Below are positions 37,029 through 44,830 of a DNA stretch of 64,000 nt, piece by piece. Source of the DNA: CAVTJL01 sp963752325 (lineage in GTDB: Bacteria; Pseudomonadota; Alphaproteobacteria; Geminicoccales; Geminicoccaceae); NCBI GenBank assembly GCA_963752325.1, contig CAVVXU010000005.1, positions 1,491,278 through 1,555,277 on the forward strand, in the 5' to 3' direction. A program made the position numbers and the translations under genes. Every line of letters begins with the position of its first letter. Within the stretch, counting starts at the first letter, position 1. A model generated the notes under the pieces. It saw nothing but the letters and a program-made list of their open reading frames with translations. It did no database searches and had not been told where the DNA came from.

Positions 37029-37793
37029 ATGGCAGGGAGGCGCGGCGCGGCGCTCGTGACGGGCGCCAGCACCAGGATCGGGCGTGCGCTCGCCCTGCGA
37101 CTCGCCGCCGAGGGCTACGACGTCGCGGTCCATTGCCGCCAAACGCATCGCGCGGAGGCCGAGGCGACGGCTGCAGCCATCGAGGCCCTCGGCCCCAGGG
37201 CTACGGTGGTCTTTGCCGATCTCGCCCGACTGGAGGAAGTCGACCGCATTGTGCCGACAGCCGCGGCGGCGCTGGGACCGCTCGGCGTGCTCGTCAACAA
37301 CGCTGCGATCTTCGAGCTCGACCGCCTCGAGACGCTCTCCGCCCACTCGTTCGAGCGTCATGTCGCGATCAACCTCAGGGCGCCCATCTTCCTCGCCAAG
37401 GCGTTCGTGGTGCAGCTGCCCGAGGGTGCGGAGGCCGCCATCGTCAACATGATCGACGAGCGCGTCTTGAACCTCACGCCCAATTTTCTGTCGTACAGCA
37501 TCGCCAAGACCGGTCTCTGGGCGGCGACGCAGGTCCTGGCCCGACAGCTCGCACCCAAGGTGCGCGTCAACGCCATCGGCCCCGGTCCGGCCATGCCGGC
37601 ACCCGGCCGGACGGAGGAGGAGTTCGAGGCGCTCTGCCACAAGATGCCGCTCGAGCGCGGAACGAGCTCCGAGGAGCTGGCCGACGCGCTGGCCTTCATC
37701 CTGCGGACGAGGTCGATGACGGGGCAGCTCCTGACGCTCGACGGCGGCCAGCAGATGGGCTGGCTCACGCCCGGCTGGGCCGACAGCGAGTAG
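37029..37793 (+). CDS. SDR, pteridine-reductase/FolM-like (254 aa)
   Basis: The Rossmann motif 'VTGASTRIGRALALRLAAEG' has the TGxxxRxG form that marks pteridine reductases and FolM-type dihydrofolate/dihydromonapterin reductases. 'VAVHCRQTHRAEAE' suggests NADPH use, 'VLVNNAAIFELD' and 'VNMIDERVLNLTP' replace the usual serine region, and 'YSIAKTGLWAAT' carries the Tyr-Lys pair. It likely reduces a pterin or dihydrofolate. It starts 17 bases after the ATPase stop and ends 8 bases before the hydrolase, so the three may be co-transcribed. Confidence 0.88.
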   Translation: MAGRRGAALVTGASTRIGRALALRLAAEGYDVAVHCRQTHRAEAEATAAAIEALGPRATVVFADLARLEEVDRIVPTAAAALGPLGVLVNNAAIFELDRLETLSAHSFERHVAINLRAPIFLAKAFVVQLPEGAEAAIVNMIDERVLNLTPNFLSYSIAKTGLWAATQVLARQLAPKVRVNAIGPGPAMPAPGRTEEEFEALCHKMPLERGTSSEELADALAFILRTRSMTGQLLTLDGGQQMGWLTPGWADSE

Positions 37794-37801
37794 GTGAGGC
37801 T

Positions 37802-38716
37802 ATGACGGAGCCCGTGGCGATCAGGGCGGCCCGAGACCTGGGCTACGCGACGGCGCTCGTGGATGTGGGCGGGGTGCGGCTCCACTGCGTGCGCCATGGG
37901 GAGGGGCCCCTGCCGCTCCTCCTCCTCCATGGCTGGCCCGAGCTCTGGCTCACCTGGTCGCGGGTCGCCGGATTGCTGGGGCAGCACCATCAGCTCATCA
38001 TGCCCGACCTGCGCGGGTTCGGCGCCAGCCGCCAGCCGACGGATGGACCCTCCGACAGGGCGGGACCGGATGTCCACGCCAACGACCTCCTGACATTGCT
38101 CGACAGGCTGGGCGTCGAGCGCGTCGGCGTCGTCGCGCACGATGTGGGCTCGCTCGTGGCGCAGAGCCTCGCTCGTGCCATGCCGGAGCGGATCGCGGGC
38201 CTCTTCTTCTTCAACTGCTTCTATCCGGGCATCGGGCAGCGCTGGCTGCTGCCGTCGCAGATCCCGGAGATCTGGTACCAGACCTTCAACCAGCAACCCT
38301 GGTCGGCGGCGCTCGTCGGCAGCGCTCGCGAGAGCTGCCGCCTTTACATCGGCCACTTCCTGCGCCACTGGGCGGCCGACCCGCATGCCTTCGACGACGT
38401 GCTCGAGACCTGGGTCGACAACTTTCTCGAGCCCGGCAATCTGCAGGGCGGGTTCGACTGGTACAGGAGCGTCGCCGAGGCGCGCCGGCGGATGATGGAG
38501 GGAACGGCGCCCGCCCTTGCGCCCATCGGCCTGCCGACACGGGTCTTCTGGGGCAGCGAGGATCCCGTGCTTCGGGCGGCCTGGATGGATCGGCTCCCCG
38601 ACTTCTTCACCCATGTCCGCGCCTCGGTCGCGGAGGGTGCCGGCCACTTCGTCCACTGGGAGCAACCGGCTCGGGCGGCGGCCGAGATCCGGACCTTCTT
38701 CGCCGGCTCGAGCTGA
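37802..38716 (+). CDS. Alpha/beta hydrolase, epoxide hydrolase / haloacetate dehalogenase-like (304 aa)
   Basis: An alpha/beta hydrolase with an aspartate nucleophile: 'LLLLHGWPELWLTW' (the HGWP oxyanion motif), 'GVVAHDVGSLVAQSLA' with the nucleophilic Asp, and a C-terminal 'EGAGHFVHWEQP' histidine. The acid probably lies in 'VFWGSEDPVLRAAW'. This set is shared by epoxide hydrolases and haloalkane/haloacetate dehalogenases, and the substrate cannot be chosen from sequence alone. Begins 8 bases after the pteridine-reductase-like SDR. Confidence 0.88.
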   Translation: MTEPVAIRAARDLGYATALVDVGGVRLHCVRHGEGPLPLLLLHGWPELWLTWSRVAGLLGQHHQLIMPDLRGFGASRQPTDGPSDRAGPDVHANDLLTLLDRLGVERVGVVAHDVGSLVAQSLARAMPERIAGLFFFNCFYPGIGQRWLLPSQIPEIWYQTFNQQPWSAALVGSARESCRLYIGHFLRHWAADPHAFDDVLETWVDNFLEPGNLQGGFDWYRSVAEARRRMMEGTAPALAPIGLPTRVFWGSEDPVLRAAWMDRLPDFFTHVRASVAEGAGHFVHWEQPARAAAEIRTFFAGSS

Positions 38717-38725
38717 GGCCCCTGG

Positions 38726-39709
38726 TCAGCCCGGACGTTCCGGAGGCCCGGCCGTCCCGCCCTGCTCGGGCGTCTCGTCCGTCGGCTCGTCCCCCTCGGC
38801 GGGCGGCTCGTAGGAGGCGATCTCGGCGAACGCGAAGAGGAGGAGGACCACACCGAAGAGGATCTCCGCCACGACAATGAGGCGCGCAATCCCTGAGGTG
38901 GGCGTGATGTCGCCGTAGCCGATCGTGCTCAGCGTGACGATCGAGAAGTAGAGCGCGTCGGCGAAATTGAGGCGCGCGGTCGTCCCGGCGTTGGAGAAGT
39001 TCGGCGCATGGGAGAAGTGGTCGAGGATCGCGTAGAGCGTCCCGAAGATCACGACGATGAAGCCGAACACCACCAGAAACGAGAACACGGGCACGCTGCG
39101 ACGTGCCATCCGGCTGACGAAAGTCTGGAACAGATGGCCCGTCTCGTTCAGCAGCGCAGCGGCGTCGACGATCAGAACCCAAGTGATGAGCCCGATCCCG
39201 AAGGTGACGACCAGCAGAGCCAGGCTGTGCACCAACATGTCGGACCGTACGGGGAGGGCGAGATCGACGCCGACACCCAGCGCGGCCGAGGCCGCGAGCC
39301 AGATGAACCCCCGCCCCAATCCCGCGCTGCCGCGTCGATGGGCGAGCCGTCGAGCGATATCCCGCCGTCGATGCCATACGCCTCCCGCGAACGCCACGAT
39401 GGGAATGGCAAAGCCGCCGAAGACGACGGCGGGATGGGCCGCCGGAAAGGTCTCCTCCACGGCAACGGCGTAGATGCTGGCATAGAGCGGAAGCTCGATG
39501 GCCAGCGTCACAGCCAGCATGGGCTTGTCGGGCACGGCCGAGCGCACGACCCATACGGCCCCTCCGATTCCCACGAGAAGGAGGGCCACGATGGCCGGAT
39601 GGCGGGCGCCGACGGCGAGCGTCACGAGAAGCGTCGTGACGATGGCTATGGCTGCGCCGCTCGTCACAAGCCGATCATCTCGATGGCGCGTTGCAGGATC
39701 GGTTCGCAT
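38726..39709 (-). CDS. Potassium channel-like membrane protein (327 aa)
   Basis: Six or more hydrophobic helices ('AAIAIVTTLLVTLAVGARH', 'MLVHSLALLVVTFGIGLITW') precede the pore: 'FSFLVVFGFIVVIFGTLYAI', then the pore helix and selectivity filter 'YFSIVTLSTIGYGDITP' and the last helix 'LIVVAEILFGVVLLLFAFAE'. The filter TIGYGD is a canonical K+ filter. The cytoplasmic tail is short and acidic, with no RCK/TrkA-N domain, so gating is not by a fused ligand domain. Convergent with the hydrolase gene 10 bases away. Confidence 0.9.
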   Translation of the reverse strand: MRTDPATRHRDDRLVTSGAAIAIVTTLLVTLAVGARHPAIVALLLVGIGGAVWVVRSAVPDKPMLAVTLAIELPLYASIYAVAVEETFPAAHPAVVFGGFAIPIVAFAGGVWHRRRDIARRLAHRRGSAGLGRGFIWLAASAALGVGVDLALPVRSDMLVHSLALLVVTFGIGLITWVLIVDAAALLNETGHLFQTFVSRMARRSVPVFSFLVVFGFIVVIFGTLYAILDHFSHAPNFSNAGTTARLNFADALYFSIVTLSTIGYGDITPTSGIARLIVVAEILFGVVLLLFAFAEIASYEPPAEGDEPTDETPEQGGTAGPPERPG

Positions 39710-39849
39710 AGGGAGCTTCCCCTCCTCCCGCGGTGCTCTGGCCCTGCTGCCCTGCTATCAAAGATCCCATGCCGTGTCGCCCCGTGGATGAGCGCGCGGC
39801 GCACGCAACCTCGAGCGGCGGATTGGACGCCTGGGGAGGAGGTGGCCCG

Positions 39850-40176
39850 GTGTCATCCGTCAGCGAGGCCCAGGACGACCGCCGGGCACTCGGCCCCTGC
39901 CCGATCTGCGGCCGGCCGATGCTCGCGGGGCCCAGCGTCGATCGCCATCATTTCGTCCCGAAAAGCCGAGGCGGCCGGGAGACCGGGCACGTCCATCGGA
40001 TCTGCCATCGCAAGATCCACAGCCTCTGGACGGAGCGGGAGCTCGAGCAGGCGTGGAGTGACCCTGAGACAATCCGCACCCATCCCGCGATGAGAACCTT
40101 CCTCGCCTGGCTGGCCGACAAGCATCCCGAGTTCTATGTCCGAACCAGGGACTCGCGAGGCCGTCGGGGACGCTGA
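39850..40176 (+). CDS. Small HNH-like zinc-finger protein (108 aa)
   Basis: A CPIC zinc knuckle ('GPCPICGRPMLAGPSVDRHH') followed by 'FVPKSRGGRETGHVHRICHR' and 'KIHSLWTERELEQAW' forms an HNH-like core: the paired histidines, the central histidine and the final H are all present. The tail 'FLAWLADKHPEFYVRTRDS' is helical. Stand-alone HNH proteins of this size can be nucleases or structural remnants. GTG at 39850 is chosen because GGGGAGGAGG ends 7 bases upstream; an ATG at 39769 would add unconserved sequence. No restriction-system partner is adjacent. Confidence 0.75.
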   Translation: MSSVSEAQDDRRALGPCPICGRPMLAGPSVDRHHFVPKSRGGRETGHVHRICHRKIHSLWTERELEQAWSDPETIRTHPAMRTFLAWLADKHPEFYVRTRDSRGRRGR

Positions 40177-40256
40177 GCGTGCTGCAACGGCGCTCGGCAC
40201 GATGCGAGCCGTCACGGCTGCCTCTCGGGCCCGACCAGGACAGGGAGCCAAGTGGA

Positions 40257-41541
40257 ATGAGCGCATCTGACGCGCAGCACGAGACGATCATCACGCTGGA
40301 ATCCGCCCAGCTCCGCTACGGGCCGGGTGCGGTGGACGATGTGGGCTATGAGCTCGGCCGCCTCGGCACGCGGAGCGTGTTTCTCGTGGCCGACCCGACG
40401 CTCCGCGGCTTCGGCGTGACCGATCGGGTGATCGGGCTGATCGAGGCTGCGGGGATCGAGGTGACGCTCTTCGAGGACATCCACGTCGAGCCGACCACGG
40501 AATTGCTCGCCCGCGCCGCCGCGGTCGCCACCGAGGCCGATGTCGACGGGTTCGTGGCGCTGGGCGGCGGGTCGACCATCGACACGGCCAAGGTGGCGAA
40601 CCTCATCAAGCGCCATGGCGGCGAGGTCATGGACTATGTGAACCCGCCGGTGGGCGGCGGCCGCAAGCCGCCCTCGCCGCTGTTCCCGCTCGTCGCCATC
40701 CCGACCACCTCGGGCTCGGGCTCCGAGGCGACCACGGTGGCTGTCCTCGACATCCCGGACCTGAAGATCAAGAGCGGCATCTCGCACCGCTTCATGCGGC
40801 CGACCGTGGCGGTGGTCGATCCCGAGCTCGCGCGCACGACGCCCGCCGGTGTGACCGCCTCGGCCGGGCTCGACGTCATCTGCCACGCCGCCGAGTCCTA
40901 TACCAACCGACCCTTCGACAGCCGGCCAAAGCCAAAAACGCCGGACGAGCGGCCGCCCTATCAGGGCTCGAACCCGATCGCCGACATCTGGTCGATGAAG
41001 GCCTTGGAGTTCGGCGGCCGGTTCCTCGAGCGGGCGGTCAAGGACGGCGACGATGTCGAGGCGCGCGGCACGATGATGCTGGGCGCCACCATGGCCGGCA
41101 TCGGCTTCGGCACGGCCGGCGTCCACATCCCGCATGCCTGCGCCTACCCGATCGCGGGCCTCAAGCACACCTACCATGCGCCCGGCTACAGCCGGAACCA
41201 CGCCTTCGTCCCGCACGGCTACTCGGTCATCGTGACCGCACCCGCGGCCTTCCGCTTCACCTTCGAGGCCAATCCGGAAAAGCACCTCGAGGCGGCGCGG
41301 CTGCTGACCGGCGGCGAGCTCGAGGAGCCGGGGCCGGAGAGCCTGCCCAAGGCGCTGATAGCCCTGATGAAGGCGGTGGGTGCGCCCAAGGGCATCGCCG
41401 AGCTGGGCTATGGCGAGGCCGACATCCCGGCGCTGGTCGAGGGTGCCCTGAAGCAGCAGCGCCTGCTGTCCTTGAGCCCGCGGCCGACCGAGCGCAGCCG
41501 ATCTCGAGGGCATCTTCCGCGCCTCGATGGCCAACTGGTAA
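40257..41541 (+). CDS. Iron-containing alcohol dehydrogenase, 4-hydroxybutyrate / hydroxyacid-oxoacid transhydrogenase type, one frameshift
   Basis: A group III Fe-dependent dehydrogenase like ADHFE1 and 4-hydroxybutyrate dehydrogenases. NAD-binding: 'FVALGGGSTIDTAKVANLI' and 'LVAIPTTSGSGSEATTVAVL'. Metal ligands lie in 'GLDVICHAAESYTNRPFD', 'AGVHIPHACAYPIAGLKH' and 'NHAFVPHGYSVIV'. The frame breaks near 41493; removing one C after GAG restores the family ending 'ADLEGIFRASMANW' with TAA at 41539-41541. Without that repair it would read on into the next gene. ATG at 40257. It lies 35 bases before a lactonase, an arrangement like blcB-blcC of gamma-butyrolactone catabolism. Confidence 0.85.
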
Positions 41542-41576
41542 ACGCACCCCGCTGCGGGATGCTCCCGGAGAGCAAG

Positions 41577-42368
41577 ATGAGCGACATTCGCCTCTACATG
41601 CTGCAGACCGGCACGCTCAAGTGCAAGGTCCACAACATCAAGATGAACCAGGGCGACGGCGCCCCTTACGAGATCCCGGTGCCCTGGTTCTTCATCCAGC
41701 ACCCCAAGGGCAACATCGTGATCGACGGCGGCAATGCCGTGGAGCTGGTCGACGATCCGCGCGGCTATTGGGGTGGCGTGGTCGACGTCTACTGGCCGGT
41801 GATGGACAAGAGCGAGGGCTGCGTCACCCAGCTGCGCGAGCTGGGCTTTGCGCCCGAGGATGTGCGCTACGTGCTGCAGTCGCACCTTCATCTGGACCAC
41901 ACGGGCGGCACGGGGCGCTTCCCCAACGCCACCCACGTGGTGCAGCGGCGCGAGTACGAATATGCCTACACGCCCGATTGGTTCGCGGCGGGCGGCTATA
42001 TCCGCGCCGACTTCGACCGGCCGGGGCTGAAGTGGCAGTTCCTCGATGCCGAGCATACCGACTTCTGCGACCTCTATGGCGACGGCACGGTGCAGATGAT
42101 CTTCACGCCGGGCCATGCGGTGGGCCATCAGTCCTTCCTCATCAAGCTGCCCAACACGGGCCACGTGCTGCTCACGGCCGATGCGGCCTACACGATGGAC
42201 CACTGGAACGAGACCGCGCTGCCGGGCTTCCTCGCCTCGACCGTCGACACGGTGCGCTCGGTGCGCAAGCTGCACACCGTGGTCGAGCGGACCGGCGCCA
42301 TGATCGTCACCGGGCACGATCCGGAGGCCTGGCCGACGTTCAAGAAGGCGCCCGGCTACTACGACTGA
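41577..42368 (+). CDS. Metallo-beta-lactamase-fold lactonase, AttM/BlcC-like (263 aa)
   Basis: An N-acyl-homoserine/gamma-butyrolactone lactonase of the AttM/AiiB group. The dinuclear zinc motif is 'LQSHLHLDHTGGTGRF' (HxHxDH), with 'FTPGHAVGHQSFLI', 'LLTADAAYTMDHW' and the C-terminal 'MIVTGHDPEAW' supplying the other ligands. 'IPVPWFFIQHPKGNIVIDGG' is the usual N-terminal strand region. With an Fe-dependent 4-hydroxybutyrate-type dehydrogenase just upstream, opening gamma-butyrolactone is a more likely role than quorum quenching, but both remain possible. No LuxI/LuxR genes are in the window. ATG at 41577. Confidence 0.88.
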   Translation: MSDIRLYMLQTGTLKCKVHNIKMNQGDGAPYEIPVPWFFIQHPKGNIVIDGGNAVELVDDPRGYWGGVVDVYWPVMDKSEGCVTQLRELGFAPEDVRYVLQSHLHLDHTGGTGRFPNATHVVQRREYEYAYTPDWFAAGGYIRADFDRPGLKWQFLDAEHTDFCDLYGDGTVQMIFTPGHAVGHQSFLIKLPNTGHVLLTADAAYTMDHWNETALPGFLASTVDTVRSVRKLHTVVERTGAMIVTGHDPEAWPTFKKAPGYYD

Positions 42369-42400
42369 GGGCCGGCAAGCGGGGGAGGGCGTGGGCGTTG

Positions 42401-43166
42401 GTGGACTATCTGGCGCTGCAGCGGCTGGACGGGCGGGTGGCGCTCGTCACCGCGGGCGGCAACGGCATCGGGCGGGCCACCGCCCACGCCCTGGCCCAGG
42501 CGGGGGCCCATGTGGCCGTCACCGACCTCGACGGCGAGGCGGCGGCCCGCGTGGCCGAGGAGATCGACGGCAGCGGCGAGGCCCACCGCCTGGACGTCAC
42601 CGACGAGGCGGCCGTCGTCGCCGTGGTGGGCGAGGTCGCCGAGCCGCCGCGGCAGGCTCGACATCCTCGTCAACAATGCCGGCATCGGCGCCCGCATGCC
42701 CACCGTCGACCTCACCACCGAGCGCTGGGAGAAGGTGATGGCGACCGGCGCCTCGGCCAGCTTCTGGTGCGCCCGCGAGGCCGGCCGCCACATGCTCAAG
42801 GCCGGCAGCGGTGCCGTGGTCAACGTGGCCTCGATCATGGGGATCGTGGGCACCACCCGCTATCCCAACATCGCCTACCACGCGTCCAAGGGGGCGGTGG
42901 TGAACATGACCCGGGCGCTCGCCTGCGAATGGGCCACAAGCGGCGTCCGCGTCAACGCCGTGGCCCCCACCTTCGCCCGCACCAAGCTGATCGAGCCCCT
43001 CCTCGCCGACGAGGAACTGAAGAAGAACCTCCTCGCGGACACGCCGATGGGCCGCCTGGCCGAGGCCGAGGAGGTGGCCGCCGCCATCCTGTTCCTCGCC
43101 TCCGACGCCGCCAGCATGATCACCGGCGCCATCCTGCCCGTCGACGGCGGCTGGCTCGCACGCTGA
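42401..43166 (+). CDS. Short-chain dehydrogenase/reductase (~255 aa), one frameshift
   Basis: The N-terminal half ('VALVTAGGNGIGRATAHALA', 'VAVTDLDGEAAARVAEEIDG') and the C-terminal half ('GRLDILVNNAGIGARMP', 'VNVASIMGIVGTT', 'YHASKGAVVNMTRAL', 'ITGAILPVDGGWLAR') lie in different frames that join near 42650. Dropping one base there gives 'EPPGRLDILVNNAG'. GTG at 42401 starts 'MDYLALQRLDGRVALV'. Substrate unknown; it follows the lactonase by 32 bases and may work on the same pathway, for example on a hydroxy acid or semialdehyde. Confidence 0.82.
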
Positions 43167-44029
43167 AAAGGCCAGGGCAAGCGCCAACGGCGCCTGCCGA
43201 AGCCTGCGGAGAGTGACAAAAGAAGGGTTTTTGATTTTTGTCGGTTAGGGGCCGAGGGGTTTTCGGCTCCGCGGCTCTTCTTGGGTCATCGGGCTCGGGC
43301 GGCTCGCCCAGCTCGATCAGGCGCTTCTCGATGCGCCCGATGATCCACTCCGCCAGAGCCGGGTTCGCCCGGGCCATGGCGGCGAGGGGTGACAGAGAAT
43401 CGGCGGAGGCGGGATCGCCAGCATCGCCGGGGGGAATTTCTTCGGTTGTCGCGACCGGCTCCTCGACGGGAGGCTCGGCCGCTGCCGGCTCGAGCTCGGC
43501 CCTGACAAGAACAGCCTCGCCGGCCTGGGCCGGGAGGAAGTCGACGAGGCGGTTGATGGCTTCCTGCGCCGGTCCCAGCGGATGCTGGCCGTAGCCCTGC
43601 ATCGTCTCGGGCGAGGAGCCGGCGGGCGAAGGCGTGTCGCGCCGCTCGTAGGGCTGGCGCACGTTCTCGAAGCGCTCGACCACCAGCTTGACGAGGTGCC
43701 TCACCGGATGCCGGGCTCGGTTCGCCTGGTAGACGACGAAGAGCATGGCCCGTCGGTCGCCCACATCGATGAGGCTCGAGAGCTCCAGCCAGGCCGTCTC
43801 GAACAGGCGGGCCTGCCGCTCGGGCAGAGGGAAAGTCACGGACGGCGGCGTACTGCTCGACCAGGCGGGAGAGGTCCCGGTCGCTGACAAAAGCCTCGAT
43901 GTCTTCCTCGGTCGCCGTGTCGAGCCTTCTGATCTCGGCCGGGGAGAGACCGGCGGCGAGACGTCGGGCGAGCCGGCACTGGCGGGTGCCGGGCATCTTG
44001 ATGGGGGAGCGGGTGAGCACGCGAGGCAT
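43120..44029 (-). CDS. Unknown protein with acidic Pro/Ala/Glu linker (~300 aa), one frameshift
   Basis: No family recognised. The N-terminal part is basic then helical: 'MPRVLTRSPIKMPGTRQC', 'RLAAGLSPAEIRRLDTATEE' and 'AFVSDRDLSRLVEQYAAV'. After a shift near 43845 it continues 'PLPERQARLFETAWLELSSL' and 'RRAMLFVVYQANRARHPVRH', then an acidic linker 'EPAAAEPPVEEPVATTEEIP' and a helical end 'NPALAEWIIGRIEKRLIELG'. The frame's final 50 residues overlap the SDR 3' end and are probably not real, so the true stop is likely near 43200. A promoter-like pair sits immediately upstream. It could be a small DNA-binding or scaffold protein; that is a guess. Confidence 0.55.
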
Positions 44030-44036
44030 GTGGGTC

Positions 44037-44065
44037 TATGTATAGGATCTTATGCGTCCCGTCAA
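44037..44065 (-). promoter_or_regulatory. Candidate promoter directly upstream of the unknown gene
   Basis: Read on the minus strand: TTGACG (44065-44060), 17 bases, TACATA (44042-44037). The -10 ends 7 bases before the ATG at 44029, so the transcript could start at or just before the start codon (leaderless). The stretch 44030-44090 is the most AT-rich of its surroundings. Confidence 0.4.
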
Positions 44066-44181
44066 CTATAGAATATGAATCTTTTCTTCTGCTACTCACG
44101 CGTCCCGCCGGCGACCCGCTCTCGCCTCTTCGCTCGTCCGGCATTCCCTGGTAGGTTGAGCGCCCAGGAGGGTGGATCGCC

Positions 44182-44677
44182 ATGGCGACGCGACGCGAGG
44201 AGCTCTACGAGGAGGACTTCTATGCCTGGACGCAGGATCAGGCTGCGTCCCTGCGCCGGCTCGCCGCCGAGCGCTGGAACGGCCCCCTCGACCTCGCTCA
44301 CCTGGCGGAGGAGGTGGAGGCCGCAGGCAGGGCGGAGCGGAATGCGCTGTTCAGCCAGATCGAGCGCCTGATCGGGCACCTCCTGATGCTGGAGTACGCC
44401 TCCGCCACCGAGCCGCGCCGCCAGTGGATCATCGCCGTCGGACGACGCCCGCCGCGGCCTTGAGCGCCACCTGACGCCGTCGCTGCGCAAGAGCCTCGAG
44501 GCGGCGCTCCCCGACCTCTATCGGCGCGAGCGGAAGCGGACGGCGAGGAAGCTACGGCTGTTCGATGACGCTGAGGCGGCGGACGCGCTGCCAGAGGAAT
44601 GCCCGTACAGCCTGGACCAGCTCCTCGACGAGGACTGGCTGCCGCACGGCGGGCGTGAATCCACCGGACAGAGCTGA
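44182..44677 (+). CDS. DUF29 family protein (~164 aa), one frameshift
   Basis: The start 'ELYEEDFYAWTQDQAASLRR' and 'DLAHLAEEVEAAGRAERNAL' are the DUF29 signature, followed by 'LIGHLLMLEYASATEPRRQW'. After a one-base shift near 44445 the family continues: 'RRGLERHLTPSLRKSLEAAL', 'DLYRRERKRTARKLRLF' and 'YSLDQLLDEDWLPHGG'. Function is unknown; DUF29 proteins are small, helical, common in cyanobacteria and alphaproteobacteria and often lie near mobile or accessory genes. Good ribosome site GGAGGG precedes the ATG. Confidence 0.8.
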
Positions 44678-44830
44678 CGTGCATGGCACGTGCTCCAATC
44701 CCGAGCTTGGCTGCACATCGGAACTCCACCTCCCGCGGACGGGCAGTCACGGTGATCTTAGACAGTCGATAACGCTCTGCACTTCGCCCTTCGCCCTCGC
44801 GAGGTGCGCCGAGGCAACAGGGAGGCGTCC

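Noticed and set aside
40179..42368. A long open frame that looks like a dehydrogenase-lactonase fusion protein.
   Set aside because: One extra base near 41493 joins the frames. Removing it gives the dehydrogenase its family ending and a stop at 41539-41541, and the lactonase has its own ATG at 41577.
41577..42368. Quorum-quenching AHL lactonase as a firm call.
   Set aside because: The motifs do not separate AHL from gamma-butyrolactone lactonases, and the neighbouring dehydrogenase favours the latter.
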